From the NCBI RefSeq assembly GCF_029784155.1, contig NC_073691.1, positions 143,438,461 to 143,502,460 on the forward strand: a stretch of 64,000 nucleotides of DNA. Direction: 5' to 3'. The position numbers and the translations under genes are program-made. How positions within the stretch are numbered: the stretch's first letter is position 1; each line of letters opens with the position of its first letter. The notes under the pieces are model-generated. The model did no database searches and had not been told where the DNA came from. It saw only the letters and a program-made list of their open reading frames with translations. This document shows positions 43,465-54,665 of this stretch, piece after piece. Source of the DNA: Uranotaenia lowii. Its lineage: Eukaryota > Arthropoda > Insecta > Diptera > Culicidae.

Positions 43465-45060
43465 GTTTTTTTGTTGATAACCACAGGTGGAGAATCCCGG
43501 TTTACGGATTATATTCCTAGGCACGGCGAGCCACCGCGTCTCCCCAGTTTCCTACTCTTGGTCCATGAGCACAATGTGAAGACTCATGATACACTCCGTG
43601 TATATCTGCTTCTTCCTAAACTCCACCTGGGGCCGCAGAACTAGTTCCCACCTCGCACTGTTTAACACACTATGTTTCAATAGTGGGAGGTCTATTTGCG
43701 CTAATGCGCACCAAGGCAATACTAATTAACGAGACCACTTTCAGCCAACCCTCTCCTCCTTACGACATGACGTCTGAACTCTCCTCTAATGACTTGAGAA
43801 CCGAAATCTCCTCGCAATGACTCGAGATTCCCACACAAACCTCTCGTCTTCGCGACTTGAGGCCTGATCTCTCCTCTAACGACTCGAGATCCGACCCCTC
43901 CTCGCATCGACTCGAGGCTACCTCTCCTCTGCACGATTCAAGGCCCGATCTCTCCTCTAACGACTTGAAATTTGACCTCTCCTCGCAATGACTCGAGGTG
44001 ACCACTTGTACCCCTCCTCTTGTTGATAAGGGGGCCTGATCCCTCCTTTTACGACTCGAGACCCGACCCCTTATCATAAAGACTCGGGGTTGATCACACA
44101 AACCTCTCCATTTGAAGGTTTGAGGCCTGACCTCTCCTCTAACGACTCGAGGCCCGACCTCTTATCTTCAGGGTTCGAGGTTTGCCACCTCGCCCGTCAT
44201 GTGCCTGATCGAGAGCAGCTTATCCTAGACTCGCGCCTGTCACGGCACACGCGCGGTACTTAACGCAACGACTCGGATGATTCCCGACGAAGACGTCATC
44301 CTACTCCGACTCGAATGGCTCACCCACCGTCGAGAGCCACTCTACCCGAGGGTATTCCCCGAACGTGGAATAACCCTTTCCCAACGATTTCCACTGCGAA
44401 GAAGGTCAAGTCTTATCCCCGCAGCTTCTGTAATTGAGATCCGCCCATTTCGGATACTCCCCGAAGGTGGAGCATCCTACGCGAGAACGCGGCGCACCCA
44501 CGGGCTCCGCTACGCAGAAGGTGTTGCCTTATCTTTGTAACTTCAAACCGTGGGGTCGGACGCACTCTACTCGACAGCTCCCCGTTGATGGGGTCAGTCT
44601 ACTCCAACCGTTGTCCGGTTTTCTTTATCCCCCTTGGCTGGCAACCCTTTGGCCCGTGGACTTTCCTGCCCCTTTGTGTGCCAGATCGAGAGCAGCTTGT
44701 CCTGAATTCGCGCCTGTCACGACACACGTATGGGACTTGGAACGCTACGACTCGGATGTTTCCCGACGGTAACGACATCTTACACCGACTCGAGAGGCTC
44801 GCCCGGCATCGAGAGTCACTCTACCCGTGGGTATCCCCCGACAGTGGTTAACCCTCCTCCTTCGAGGTCCGCTACGAGGAAAGTAAAGACTTATCTCCGC
44901 AGTTTCCCCCTTAGGAAGCGGCACTACTCGGATACCCCCCGACATTGGGGTATCCTACGCACGTTCGCGGCGCACCCCTGACCTCCGCTACGCAGAAGAT
45001 GATGCCTTATCTTTGTAGTTTCGATCAAGGGATCGGACGCATACTGCTCAGATGCTCCGC
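43465..45060 (-). mobile_element. R1 LINE 3'UTR with array, minus strand
   Basis: Begins with poly-T and GTTGATAACCACAGGTGG, the reverse complement of the LINE 3' end and A-tail. In window order it shows: head (43490-43740), a three-part higher-order array (43752-44193), a 477-bp unit in two copies starting GAGAGCAGCT at 44211 and 44688 (the second partial), and the coding-proximal end (about 45000-45060). This is the longest and most regular copy of the UTR in the window. It is joined at 45060 to an inverted piece of R1 coding sequence. Confidence 0.75.
43752..44193. repeat. Higher-order array: 5 x (A-B-C) of about 88 bp
   Basis: Fifteen monomers of 26-36 bp each begin near CTCCTC and hold a GACTCGAG-like core. 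They fall into three types in strict order. A ends GGCCTGAT, B has CTCTAACGACTCGAG, and C has CTCGCAATGACTCGAG with an ACCACACAAA-like end in some copies. A monomers start near 43752, 43842, 43923, 44013 and 44105. Confidence 0.85.
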
Positions 45061-45062
45061 GG

Positions 45063-45318
45063 CGGGCGTCATGTCCATCTCGGTTTTGCTAGAGGATGAC
45101 GTCTATTGTTACGACAATAAAGACACGCCCAACGTACGATATCTATCCAATGAGGACTCGATTTCCAACTGGCAGCAGCTATGGAACAGCTGAGCAAAAG
45201 AAAGGTTGACCGATCATCTGAACCCGCACATCTGGAGCTGGATCGGAGGAAGACGTGGTGAAGCGGCCTTCCATATGACGCAATTCCTGACTGGTCATGA
45301 ATGTTTCATGAAGTACCA
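45063..45318 (+). pseudogene. Inverted segment of R1 ORF2
   Basis: Plus-strand translation MSISVLLEDDVYCYDNKDTP and onward to LTGHECFMKY corresponds to the R1 C-terminal region. It is the inverse of about 45500-45755 and shares with it a stop codon inside ...WNS-stop-xKERLTDHLNPH, so both derive from the same already-broken copy or subfamily. It lies between the R1 3'UTR (minus) and R1 coding sequence (minus). Confidence 0.8.
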
Positions 45319-46195
45319 GGCCGTTCACTCCAGCTCCTCTGCAGGGAACTCATGATCCGGGATAACCCATCGCTGACCGCATGCCTAGTATTGGAGTGCG
45401 TAAATATTCTCTGCACCACGTTGTCTGTCAGACAGGCAAGCACCTCATGTTCGGGTGTTTCTTCTTCGTCACCACAATCTGGGCAATGTGGCGAAGCCAC
45501 ATGTCCACACCGGTAGTTGTACTTATTGAAGCATCCATGACCAGTCAGGAATGGCGTCATATGGAAGGCCGCTTCACCATGTCTTCCTCCGATCCAGCTC
45601 CAGATGTGCGGGTTCAGATGATCGGTCAACCTTTCTTTTGTTCAGCTGTTTCATAGCTGCTGCCAGTTGGACATCGAGTCCTCATTGGATAGATATCGTA
45701 CGTTGGTTTTGTCTTTATTGTCGTAACAATAGACGTCCTCCTCTAACAAAACCGAGATGGGCATGACGCCCGCCACTACGCAGGCGGCTTCGGACGAGCT
45801 GGTATCTACTGATAACCCACAGGTGTATCAGCCGCTAAACGCTGCTAAATCTCTGCAGGTTACACTGTCTTCTCAGGGCCTGTCTCCAGGCTGCTGCTCC
45901 GTACCGCAAGATTGACGTGGTCAGTATCCTCCTCTTGCTACTGCATATTGCCGAGGAGTTTGACATCATCAGTGTGAGTATGGCCGTTGCCATTGCCGCT
46001 CTCTGTTATCTTCTGTTATCGATCATCACCGCTAGGCACTAAATTGCGTGTTTGGACACGATATAACACGGTCCAACTGTAATGGTACCTGTTTAGGGTG
46101 ATTTCATGTTGATGATCAGCACTATCTCGGTTTTGTGGAAGGCTAGACGCAGGCACTTGGAGTGCGTCCAGCTTTCCACTGCCTGGTTAGGTTTC
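45319..46195 (-). pseudogene. R1 LINE ORF2 C-terminal part, minus strand
   Basis: Read on the minus strand it begins with a WxHSKCLRLAFHKTE-type segment (46195-46140), so it is 5'-truncated after the RT palm like the 18.6-kb copy. It continues in several frames to a C-terminal zinc motif, CPDCGDEEETPEHEVLAC (about 45440), and ends near 45319. Frameshifts and stops are frequent. Confidence 0.75.
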
Positions 46196-46990
46196 TTATG
46201 GTCGTCGCCACAAAATAAAAAAAAAACCAACATTAGTTTAGATTTACTTTAAGCAACATTTATTCTTCACACCCAATTTACCGACTTATCCGGACGTTTT
46301 TGTCAGAGTGTAGTTTCATTCAAATTCCACTTACGGTTCACGTCCGACTGACGCCTTCCTGGAAACCATGCATGGTTCCACTGTATGCCTGTTGTTGTTC
46401 TGCTGCTGGAGTTGTTGTTGTTCTGCTCCTGGCGCAGCATCTCCTTCGCAGCCGGAGGTTGGTCGAAAGACTTACACTAAGCGGCTCTTCTTGCGAGTTT
46501 TTCGCCTCCACATACCCGATGGAAAGTTCCAGGTAGCCCCGACGACGGATCTTGACCTGCTGCTGAATTTCAGCGAGGTTCTTTCGATCCTTCTCACATG
46601 TCCAGCGGTGGTAGTGTTCTGGATTGCTTTCTACAGTTCGTCGGAATGGAACCTGCTTTTTCTCCGAGCGTCCCAATGCTGCAGCGTGAACGACGGAAAC
46701 AACTACGATGCACTAGCGCAAACTTGTTCACTGCGCTCTTTTTTCTTCCAATCTGGAAATGCAGGTGACAGCTGGATTCACGCTTGGCAAATTTTAGCTG
46801 GCTAGGAGTTTGCTTGTACACGCTCACTGTTTTTGCGTTAATTTTGATTTAATTTTTGAATCACGCTTTTTATTTTCTGACATGGGGATGGGTTTTTTAC
46901 TACTCTGTTGCCAATGTCGCAAGTATCAAATCAAGTCAAATATAACAATATAAATCAAATGTAACAGCCTCTTGCTTGCATTGATGGCCC
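46196..46990. other. Spacer with overlapping short open frames
   Basis: Open frames at 46368-46805 (plus) and 46338-46676 (minus) cover the same bases. Neither has a domain I recognise. A poly-A run near 46220 could be a retroposon tail. No gene supported. Confidence 0.35.
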
Positions 46991-47475
46991 TAACCTACCT
47001 ACCCTACCTAAGGGTCCAGCGCCGATTGACCGGCGCATAGGGCTGAGATAAAAGATCTCCACTGCTGGCGATCCGGAGCCAGCGTCTTCACTTGCTGCCA
47101 GCCAAGGTTCTCGTCAACTGTGCGGATTTCAGCGGCTAGACTTCGCCGCCACGAGCTTTTGGGCCTGCCTCTTCTTCGATGCCCATCTGAATTCCAGTCA
47201 AGCGCCTCTCTGCAAATCTCGTTTTCATCTCTTCGCAGCGTGTGCCCAATCCATCTCCACTTACGTTCCCGAATCTCGATTTCTAGCGCCTTTTGATGAC
47301 ACCGGCGATGAAGTTCAATGTATGAGATCCAGTTGCCAGGCCACCAAGCGCGGATGATGTTCCGCAGGCAGCGATTCACAAAAACTTGCAGTTTTCGCGT
47401 CGTCACCGCATATGTGCACCAAGTTTCACACCCGTACAGCAATACGGATTTGACGTTGACGTTGATGGCCCTGAC
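46991..47475 (-). pseudogene. RTE-like LINE C-terminal domain, minus strand
   Basis: An uninterrupted minus-strand frame (47008-47442, with homology to about 47475) reads LLYGCETW, KLQVFVNRCLRNIIRAWWPG, RKWRWIGHTLRRDENEICRE, then a basic Arg-rich patch, to a TAG followed by a GGTAGG-type tail (46990-47010). This is the conserved post-RT domain of RTE-like LINEs. It is 5'-truncated. It is the best-preserved of four related fragments (24020, 29665, 37585). The last 30 codons have no stop, so it is relatively young. Confidence 0.7.
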
Positions 47476-50400
47476 CTTATAAATTTGTTATCATGATTAA
47501 TACAAAGCTTCCAATATTCCGGAAAGTCAATCCACTTAATTTGATTATTTTTTTTATTCAAACCCGAGCAAGGCCAGGAAAAATAAGCTAGTGTTTTCTA
47601 GATGTCTAACCATACCCGAAATTTGGAGAAAGTTTAAAAAAAAAGTAGAAGCACAAATTTAACTGATCAGCAACTTGAGGAATAATATTTGTTTCTGAAT
47701 CATGATACTTATTTCACTTAACAAACCGAATCGTCTGACCCGTTGCTGCTTGAAAATTTATGCCAAACCAGATGTTGGGTCAATAACTGGAAATTATTAC
47801 CCTCACTGACTAAAAGCCGGGATCTATTCAAACAGCAGCAGCACGAAAATCGTTCCCAGCAGTATATTTCTCCATTAAAGTCAGCAGCCGATAACGAGAT
47901 GATGTCTCAATTTCTCACCTCCTCCCTCCATCATTGACTGGTTGGTTATCATTTTTTTTCCAAACGACAAACATAACTTCATTTGCCACCTCCTTGTCAC
48001 TTGTTCGTTCTCCCTGTAACTCTACTTGCTTCTTGGATCGGCGGAGCGATTTTCAATTTTCTTCGGCCCCAAAGCCTTTTATATTTGGTCGCTCGGTCGG
48101 TCGCCCAAATCGACTCGTCGATTATCCCAATCAGATTTGAAAAATTGAAACCAACAACCAGATACAACGGAGCCCCCGTTATTTGCCAATCCACTTCCAT
48201 GCAGCGCTTTCGATGGGCGGGCTCGCCGGCTGACTGGAAAGGGGGGATGAACTGCATTCTGGGAAGCACCCTCTCCAGCACTGCTTTCCCTGGAGTCACG
48301 ATTCCAACGGAATATCATCTCTGGAGCCACTGGCTCCTGACAGTTGGCAGCAGTAGCAGCGGCACTGGATGAATGAATGTATAAATTCAATCAATTTTTG
48401 TTATTTTTTCGAGCTTTGTTGCTGAAGGATGTGAGTTTGGACCGGTTCTGCCCGGAGAAAATCCTTTTTCGGATCTTTTTTTTCTGTTCGTTTCATTTTT
48501 CTTTTCTTGCAACTTCTTTTGCTGCTTCGATATAGCAGCGATATACTGTTGGATGTTTCTTTGTTGTGTTTTATTTGATTTTACGCCAGTCTTCCTCAGC
48601 CAGCTTATACGGTGCTGGACCGGGTTGAAGAAATTCTAGTCCCCAGTTCATGCAACTCGATTTCAAGTGATATATACAGTTTATTTTCTGATATACTGGA
48701 AATTCAGACCGTCAACGGGGGGACATGCTAGGGCTGTCAATAGACCCTATTCCTGTTATCTCTTAAAACGGAACGTTTCAAGTAAAAACATATCGGTATT
48801 TTGTTAAAATATCCAAACAGTTAATTCCTTTCGGCTGCAATTCATCCAATGTTTCGCTCTGATAACCCTATCAGAACCAGAACCCCAAGATGGAAACAAA
48901 TTCAATTTCAATATTTTCTATTTATTCAAATGGCAATACGCTCAGGGTTTCGCGATTCGCTGTCCCGGCTTCAGAGTAGATATCTCTTTTTTTGCTTTCA
49001 AACTGACTGCTACCATTTCGGGGTTTCTACAATCGTTGTCGAAATGCCTGCTCAAAGATTTGCTGAACTGAAGTGAATATATTAAACATAATTTACTTGG
49101 CCGTGTGAATCGAACTGAATCTTGCAGTAAGTGATTTCAATTTGCCCGAAATTCAATATTTGCCACCTTCAGAAGAATGGCAATTGCTTCCTTGGAATCT
49201 TATTTATTGATATGAGTAAAATAACATTAACTCATTTGATTTTGAAATCATTTGTAATATTTTACTTTTGAAAACGAAGGAAACCCAATACCCAAATTGA
49301 TATCTTCATCTTAACAGTATAAATGCATATCGGCACCGTTTCCATTAAAAGTTTTTATTGATTGACATGTCAAATTTGATTGATGGGCATTTGTTTTGAT
49401 TAATGGATCCGTTTTTTTTTTTTGCGGCAGAGATACAAAAGGGACAATAAATAATTTTGCACAAAATATTGAGCTCTGCCTTTAAAACTTATTGAAGAAG
49501 CTATGCTAACAATTAAATGAATGTTTGATTTGTGTTTTTTTTTGTGTTGATAACCTCTCTGAATAAACATTAAAATTTGATTGATTTTGGCACTTCAAAC
49601 TCCCTTTCCAAATTTTGGTTTACAGACTCAGGTGCATTTTTTTTTTAATTTTTATTAGAATTACAGTGAGAAATAATGAGAAACTAAAACTAGTTATTTA
49701 TGCATCAAGTTTCTAAAAGTGGATTTTTTCAGCACGAGTCATTAATTTATCATCGAGGCTTGCCGAGTTCGATATTCACGAAAATTGATGAAAAACCCAA
49801 TTTGTTTGGTCAGATATAACTGTTCATAATTTTTCCTTCAAAATCACTAAGACCATTCAGGTTCGATGCTTAAATCCCTATTTACAATACATACATCTTC
49901 GTAGCATTCCCCACCAATTCCAATAATTTCCTGCCATTTTATCACTAATTTCAAAAAAAAATCATATCCAAACAAAAAAAGTCTCTGATTGTCTGAAGGA
50001 AAGGCCAAGTCTGGAAAACTATAAAAGAATGTCTTACGAAAGTTTGAAAATTCTGGAAGATCTAGACAAAACCTGAAAGGTTGCCTTCACTGGTCGTAAC
50101 TGATTGAGGACGATACAGATTGTGAACGGATGACAGAGGTAAAGATTTTTTGATGCAGACGCAGATGCAATTATTTTGGTCATAATCATGTTCAGGAAAA
50201 GAAAATTCCTACTTTAATCAATTCTTTCTATATTTTAATCTCGCCATTCGGATTCATCTATTGTTTCGATATTTCCGGGAAAAAAACTTTCCTCAATTTG
50301 ATTTATTTATTATTTATTGTTCCATCCCATGACCGACCGACTCTAGGAAGTGGCAATGGAAAAGTTTCCGATTTTCTCAGCAGGGAAGAAACATCTCACA

Positions 50401-51271
50401 TATCTATCTATAGCTTTGCGAAACCGGAAGCTCCAATTTCGAATTCAACTTCAATCGGCACCGGAAGGGAAAGAAAGGCAGCAGCAGTTTTTCTTCCTTC
50501 GCCGGAAACAGCCCTCCCTGGAAGCAGAACGGGTAATATGAATCAAATTACGGTTCATATTTCATGCCATGGGTCAACCGAAAACCGAACGGCAGTAAAT
50601 TGAAAAGTTTCTAGCCTGGCAGTTGTTGTTGCAGGAGGTTCTGTTGCCCATTTTGCAAGTATAACGTTCTCATTTGAATGAATTCTGACCGGGGTTTGGT
50701 CAAAGCAGGCCGGGGCACTCAATATTGGGCCAAGCCAAAAAAGATTCGAAAGTTCTAACCCAGTCCTACGAATGAAAATGCCGAAGCAAACACAAATGTA
50801 TGTCATCTTAGTACATTCTATTTCTACCGTAGGTGCTTCTTGATGAAAAATGGTTCTTGATAATAGAAAGTTTTGAGAAGAATCCACATATTGTCAAGTG
50901 TAGTGGTGATTTGTGCATTCCATGTATGTATAATTTATGGAAATATTCTTAAACAAAATAGGCATGGTAAATGCAATGCATCGTACGCAGTTAACCAAAA
51001 AAAAAACTTTAAGTACTTCAGTAATTTTTCAATTTTGTCAAGTTGGTCCTCTCATCAAAATTATAAAGAAAATGAAGAAGTAAGAACCTTAAAAGTTAAC
51101 AAACAAACAAAAATTTACAATCATGTGCTCTTGATGAAATTTGGCTAAGGAAATGCAATGCTATAGCTATTTGAGTTTGGAGATCTGTTTTTTTTTCTTC
51201 CTTGGGCCTTCAAGTATTTTGTGATTCCAAAGAGTGAAAATTTAATAAAAATTTCACGCCGAGATGTATTA
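47476..51271. other. Long spacer with no gene recognised
   Basis: AT-rich with two GC-richer, unique-looking blocks (about 47760-48420 and 50290-50720). Overlapping short frames have no domain. Possibly host intron or intergenic DNA. Confidence 0.35.
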
Positions 51272-51398
51272 AAGGATGATACGTTCAAAATTTGGTCAAG
51301 GGAAAATGCGTGTAAATCGATGAAATCGTTTATTTAAAAAATCAAAATAAATTTCTTTTTCAGGTTTAATTAGTATAAAATTCAGGAAAAATATTCAG

Positions 51399-52968
51399 TT
51401 AGGCTTCCGCTTTTCCAAATCCGAATTGCCGGGCCTTACGCTTAACCCCTGCCATCAGATTTTGGACAGCCACCTTGTCCACCTTCTTTGCCGCAGAAAG
51501 CCAGTTTGCCTTGAACTGCTGCTCGTCCTTAGCAGTTTTTTTTTGTCTTCTTTAGGTTCCGATTGACAATAACCCAGTATTTCTCAATTGGGCGGAGCTC
51601 TAGCGTGTCGGGAGGGTTCTTGTCCTTGGGAACCACCTGCACGTTGTTGGCGGCGTACCACTCCATAGCCTTTTTACCGTAATGGCAAGATGGCAAATCC
51701 GGCCAAAACAGTACGGAATAACCGTGTTTCTTCAGGAAAGGCAGCGTTTATTCAAACACTCTTTCACGTAAATTTCTTGGTTAACAGTCCCGGAAGCTCT
51801 GAAAATGCTGTTTTTTAAGCAGGGACCGAAAACAGCACGAACACAGTAAGTGCAACACAATTTGATGACACGGCACATCCGAAACGAAACTGTGCTGTGT
51901 CTGTGTTGATCTTCTTTTGTTGCGTGTCGGCCGCAACACAGCACAGTACTGCATGCGACACAAAATCCGACACAGTTGACGACACAGTGTGTTCGTGTGC
52001 CGGTCCCGAAACGATGAGATTTTAATTGTTGCAAATCTGCCAGCAGGCGAACTGGATAGATTTTTTTCGTTTGCTTTCAAGCTTCTTTCTCGACACAATG
52101 TGAGTGAAGAACTTCGCCATGTGAAATACGGAGAAATGCTGTCCAATCAAGCGCGACGGGTTAAAATAGCCTTTCTCGTAAAACACACTGTGTTGCGTGC
52201 TAAGCACAACTGTGTTCTTCTCGACACGACACAACTGGGAACTGTGTCGTGTTGATTTGATGCAGCACAACACAATTGAAGTGCTGTGCCAAACCGAAGT
52301 GTCGCACACGAAAATTTATGTGTCAGCACTCCAGGATTTGTGTTGCACGATATGTACTGTGCTGTGTTTGTGTTTTTTGTCGGTCCCTGTTTTTAAGCCA
52401 CAAGTACAGATGGCTAGCCAAACCAGATATTTCTTCGCGAACTTTGACAGTTTCATGTGCTTGAAAATTTCTGCTACCTTTCCTGTCCCGGAAGCTGCTT
52501 GTAGTCGGCTTTCACGTAGGTTTCGTCGTCCATTACCACGCAGTCAAACTTCGTCAGCATCGTCGTCTACAGCCTCCGGGATCGCGCTTTGGCCGTCGTA
52601 GTTTGTTTATCATCGCGATTTGGAGTCACTACTTTCTTGTAAGTCGATAGTCCGGCTCGTTTTTTGGCTCGATGCACGGTTGTAGACGATACACCCAGCT
52701 TATTTGCGGCATCTCGGAGAGAGAGGTTAGGGTTTCGCTGGAAACTACCGGCAACTCTCTTTGTCGTCTCAACGGCTTCCGGTTTTCGATTCCCCCCCGA
52801 TCCAGACTTCCTAGATGTCGACAAACGTTCTCCAAACACTTTGATTACATTTGTAACGGTTGATTTGGCAACTTTTAGCGATTTTGCCAGCTTTGCGTGC
52901 GAGTAGCTCGGATTTCCGCGATGCGCGAGCAAAATTTTGATAAGCTGCTCTTCTTCCTTGGACGGCAT
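51399..52968 (-). pseudogene. DD37E Tc1/mariner transposase (frameshifted, interrupted)
   Basis: Starts at the ATG at 52966-52968 with MPSKEEEQLIKILLAHRG. The N-terminal helix-turn-helix pair (SHAKLAKSLKVAKSTVTNVI and LRDAANKLGVSSTTVHRAKK) runs to about 52567 and then loses frame. CVVMDDETYVKADY (about 52540) has the first Asp. A hAT-type MITE follows. Then comes WPDLPSCHYG (second Asp, about 51690) and LRPIEKYW with the Glu; I count 37 residues between these last two acids. It ends in Ala-Glu-Ala and TAA at 51399. Removing the MITE rejoins Cys-Gly-Leu-Lys-Asn-Ser in frame. A few changes make it inactive, fewer than in the other two copies. Confidence 0.9.
51820..52389. mobile_element. hAT-type MITE (570 bp) inside the transposase
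   Basis: The ends are CAGGGACCGA and, inverted, CAGGGACCGAC, flanked by a perfect 8-bp duplication TTTTTAAG (51812-51819 and 52390-52397). The interior is rich in GTGTTGTGTCG-like words and their complements, so it may fold back. It encodes no protein. The CAGGG end and 8-bp duplication are hAT features. Confidence 0.85.
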
Positions 52969-53123
52969 TTTGACAACTGAAGAGTGAATTCCAAAATCAA
53001 AATAGGAGCAACATTCTACACACACACACCTTCAAAATGAGGGGTGTTCAGGTTTTTTAAATGCAAAATTGAAAGAAATACGTCAAGTTGATATTGACCA
53101 AATTTCGACCGTATCACCCTTTA

Positions 53124-54665
53124 GGACGTGATTCGAGAAAGATAAAATGTGAGAAGTGAGCTTTGGGAAGTGAGAAATGACACGAAAAAATTAAACATGA
53201 AAAGTAAAACGTTAGACTAGTTTCATTTCTTACTTTCCATACCTCATGTATTAAGTCTCAATGCACTCTATCCTCAATGCACTCGATTTTTTTGGCCGTA
53301 GCGTGTTAGTTCTGAATACTGGTTCACAATTGACCCTTCATTTGGAATTTGACAAATCCATCCCAGATGAAAATCCAATTATGCCATGCTCTTAATTCGA
53401 ATTGTATGGCTTCCGATTTTTCCCAAAGCAACAAACCAGGCCATATGGACTATGCGCAAAGGCGATAGGACGAGAAGTTGGATAGAGAAAAAATTGACAC
53501 CCTGCTCAAGAAAATAAAAACCATTAACTCAATTGATACATCTCGAATAGGAAAATTAGAAGATGGATTCAGATAGACGGCAAACTTTCGAAAAAGGGCA
53601 TGGAAATTCATTGATAGAAACACTTCAGCAATCTTGAAGAGCAAATTAGAAAAGTTGGCCTATGGTTGGTTTAATTCTCACTTCTCGGCAAAAAATAGCT
53701 CCCACAAAAATCACTTCATCAGTGAGCCAGTTTTTTTCCGAACTCTGCAATAGAGCTGAAAGGTACGCTTCAAAAAGATTAAACCTTTTCCCAGTGCCAA
53801 AAGCTGTTGCCCCTCTGCCGTGCCAATGTACAACATACATGGTGCCGGTACGGTTTTGGGATGAAGTTTCCACTTTATTTCGAGTGTGCTCTTTTATTTT
53901 CCCTGGACCGAAACTGTATCGAAACTGAAATTGCATCCTCAACTAATGGCTGATCCCTCCTATAGTTTGATAGCCGTTGAAAATGTCGGCCTACGTTTGT
54001 TCCACTTTAAACCAGCCTGGGCCTGTTTTTTGTTGTTGCCTAAAATTTCCCAACTTTATCCAGGACCGTTCAGAAGAATCTTCGAGAGCAACGTTTTCGT
54101 TCGAAACAACAGAAGAAAAACACTACACATCCATGAACACAAACATTTCGAAAGTAATTTCACAACCGGGGGGTAGGTAATCGGTAGGTTTTCCCATTTC
54201 CCGGAAAGGATTGGACGGAATCCCTTGGTAGCTTTGGCTGGATGCAATCCAAAAAAATCGGAAATCTCAATCATGGGAGTTGGTTCCCTGAATTGCCAGA
54301 CGGAAACGAACTATTTCCTCTAATGACTTTTACCCGACCAATTCTGGCCGGAAAAAGGAACCAACAGAACGTCACTTAGGGGAGCTGGAAAAAAAGTTTT
54401 TACAGAATTGAGTCGTCTGTGTAAATATCATTTGTTGTTTCCATAGGATTGGAAAATTTTAACAGTGTAATAATCAAGTAGTTTAGAAACATATCTACTT
54501 ATCCAGTTTCTAGTTTCTAATCAGGTTTGTCATGACCCCATAGCATTGACCCTATGAATCACCGTTTGATCCGTAGGGGAAAGCGTTCAAGTCTTCTATG
54601 GCCAACGGATCGATCTCGGCCACGGCATACTAAGTTCACTTACTGACTTTGTGGTTTTATTTAGC
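53124..54665. other. Spacer, GC-richer at 53640-54380
   Basis: Overlapping short frames on both strands lack recognised domains. Possibly host non-coding DNA. No repeat pair was seen within it. Confidence 0.3.

Larger units (their letters stand above)
51272..53121 (-). mobile_element. Third DD37E Tc1/mariner element, minus strand
   Basis: The ends are inverted (AAGGATGATACG and, from the right, AAGGGTGATACGG) with TA on both sides (51270-51271 and 53122-53123). Removing the 570-bp MITE and its 8-bp duplication leaves about 1.27 kb, the usual size of a Tc1 element. It carries one transposase in reverse orientation, and an (AC)6 run at 53018-53029 upstream of the start. Confidence 0.85.

Noticed and set aside
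43752..44193. The 30-bp monomer array as a CRISPR
   Set aside because: Monomers are contiguous and diverged, with no unique spacers between identical repeats.
45381..45766. Plus-strand open frames in this range
   Set aside because: They are shadows of the minus-strand R1 ORF2 remnant, which has the recognisable zinc motif.
46338..46805. 112- and 145-codon frames on opposite strands as host genes
   Set aside because: They overlap each other, lack domains, and sit between two LINE remnants.
52197..52601. 134-codon plus-strand frame
   Set aside because: It crosses the boundary of the hAT-type MITE into antisense transposase, so it is chance.
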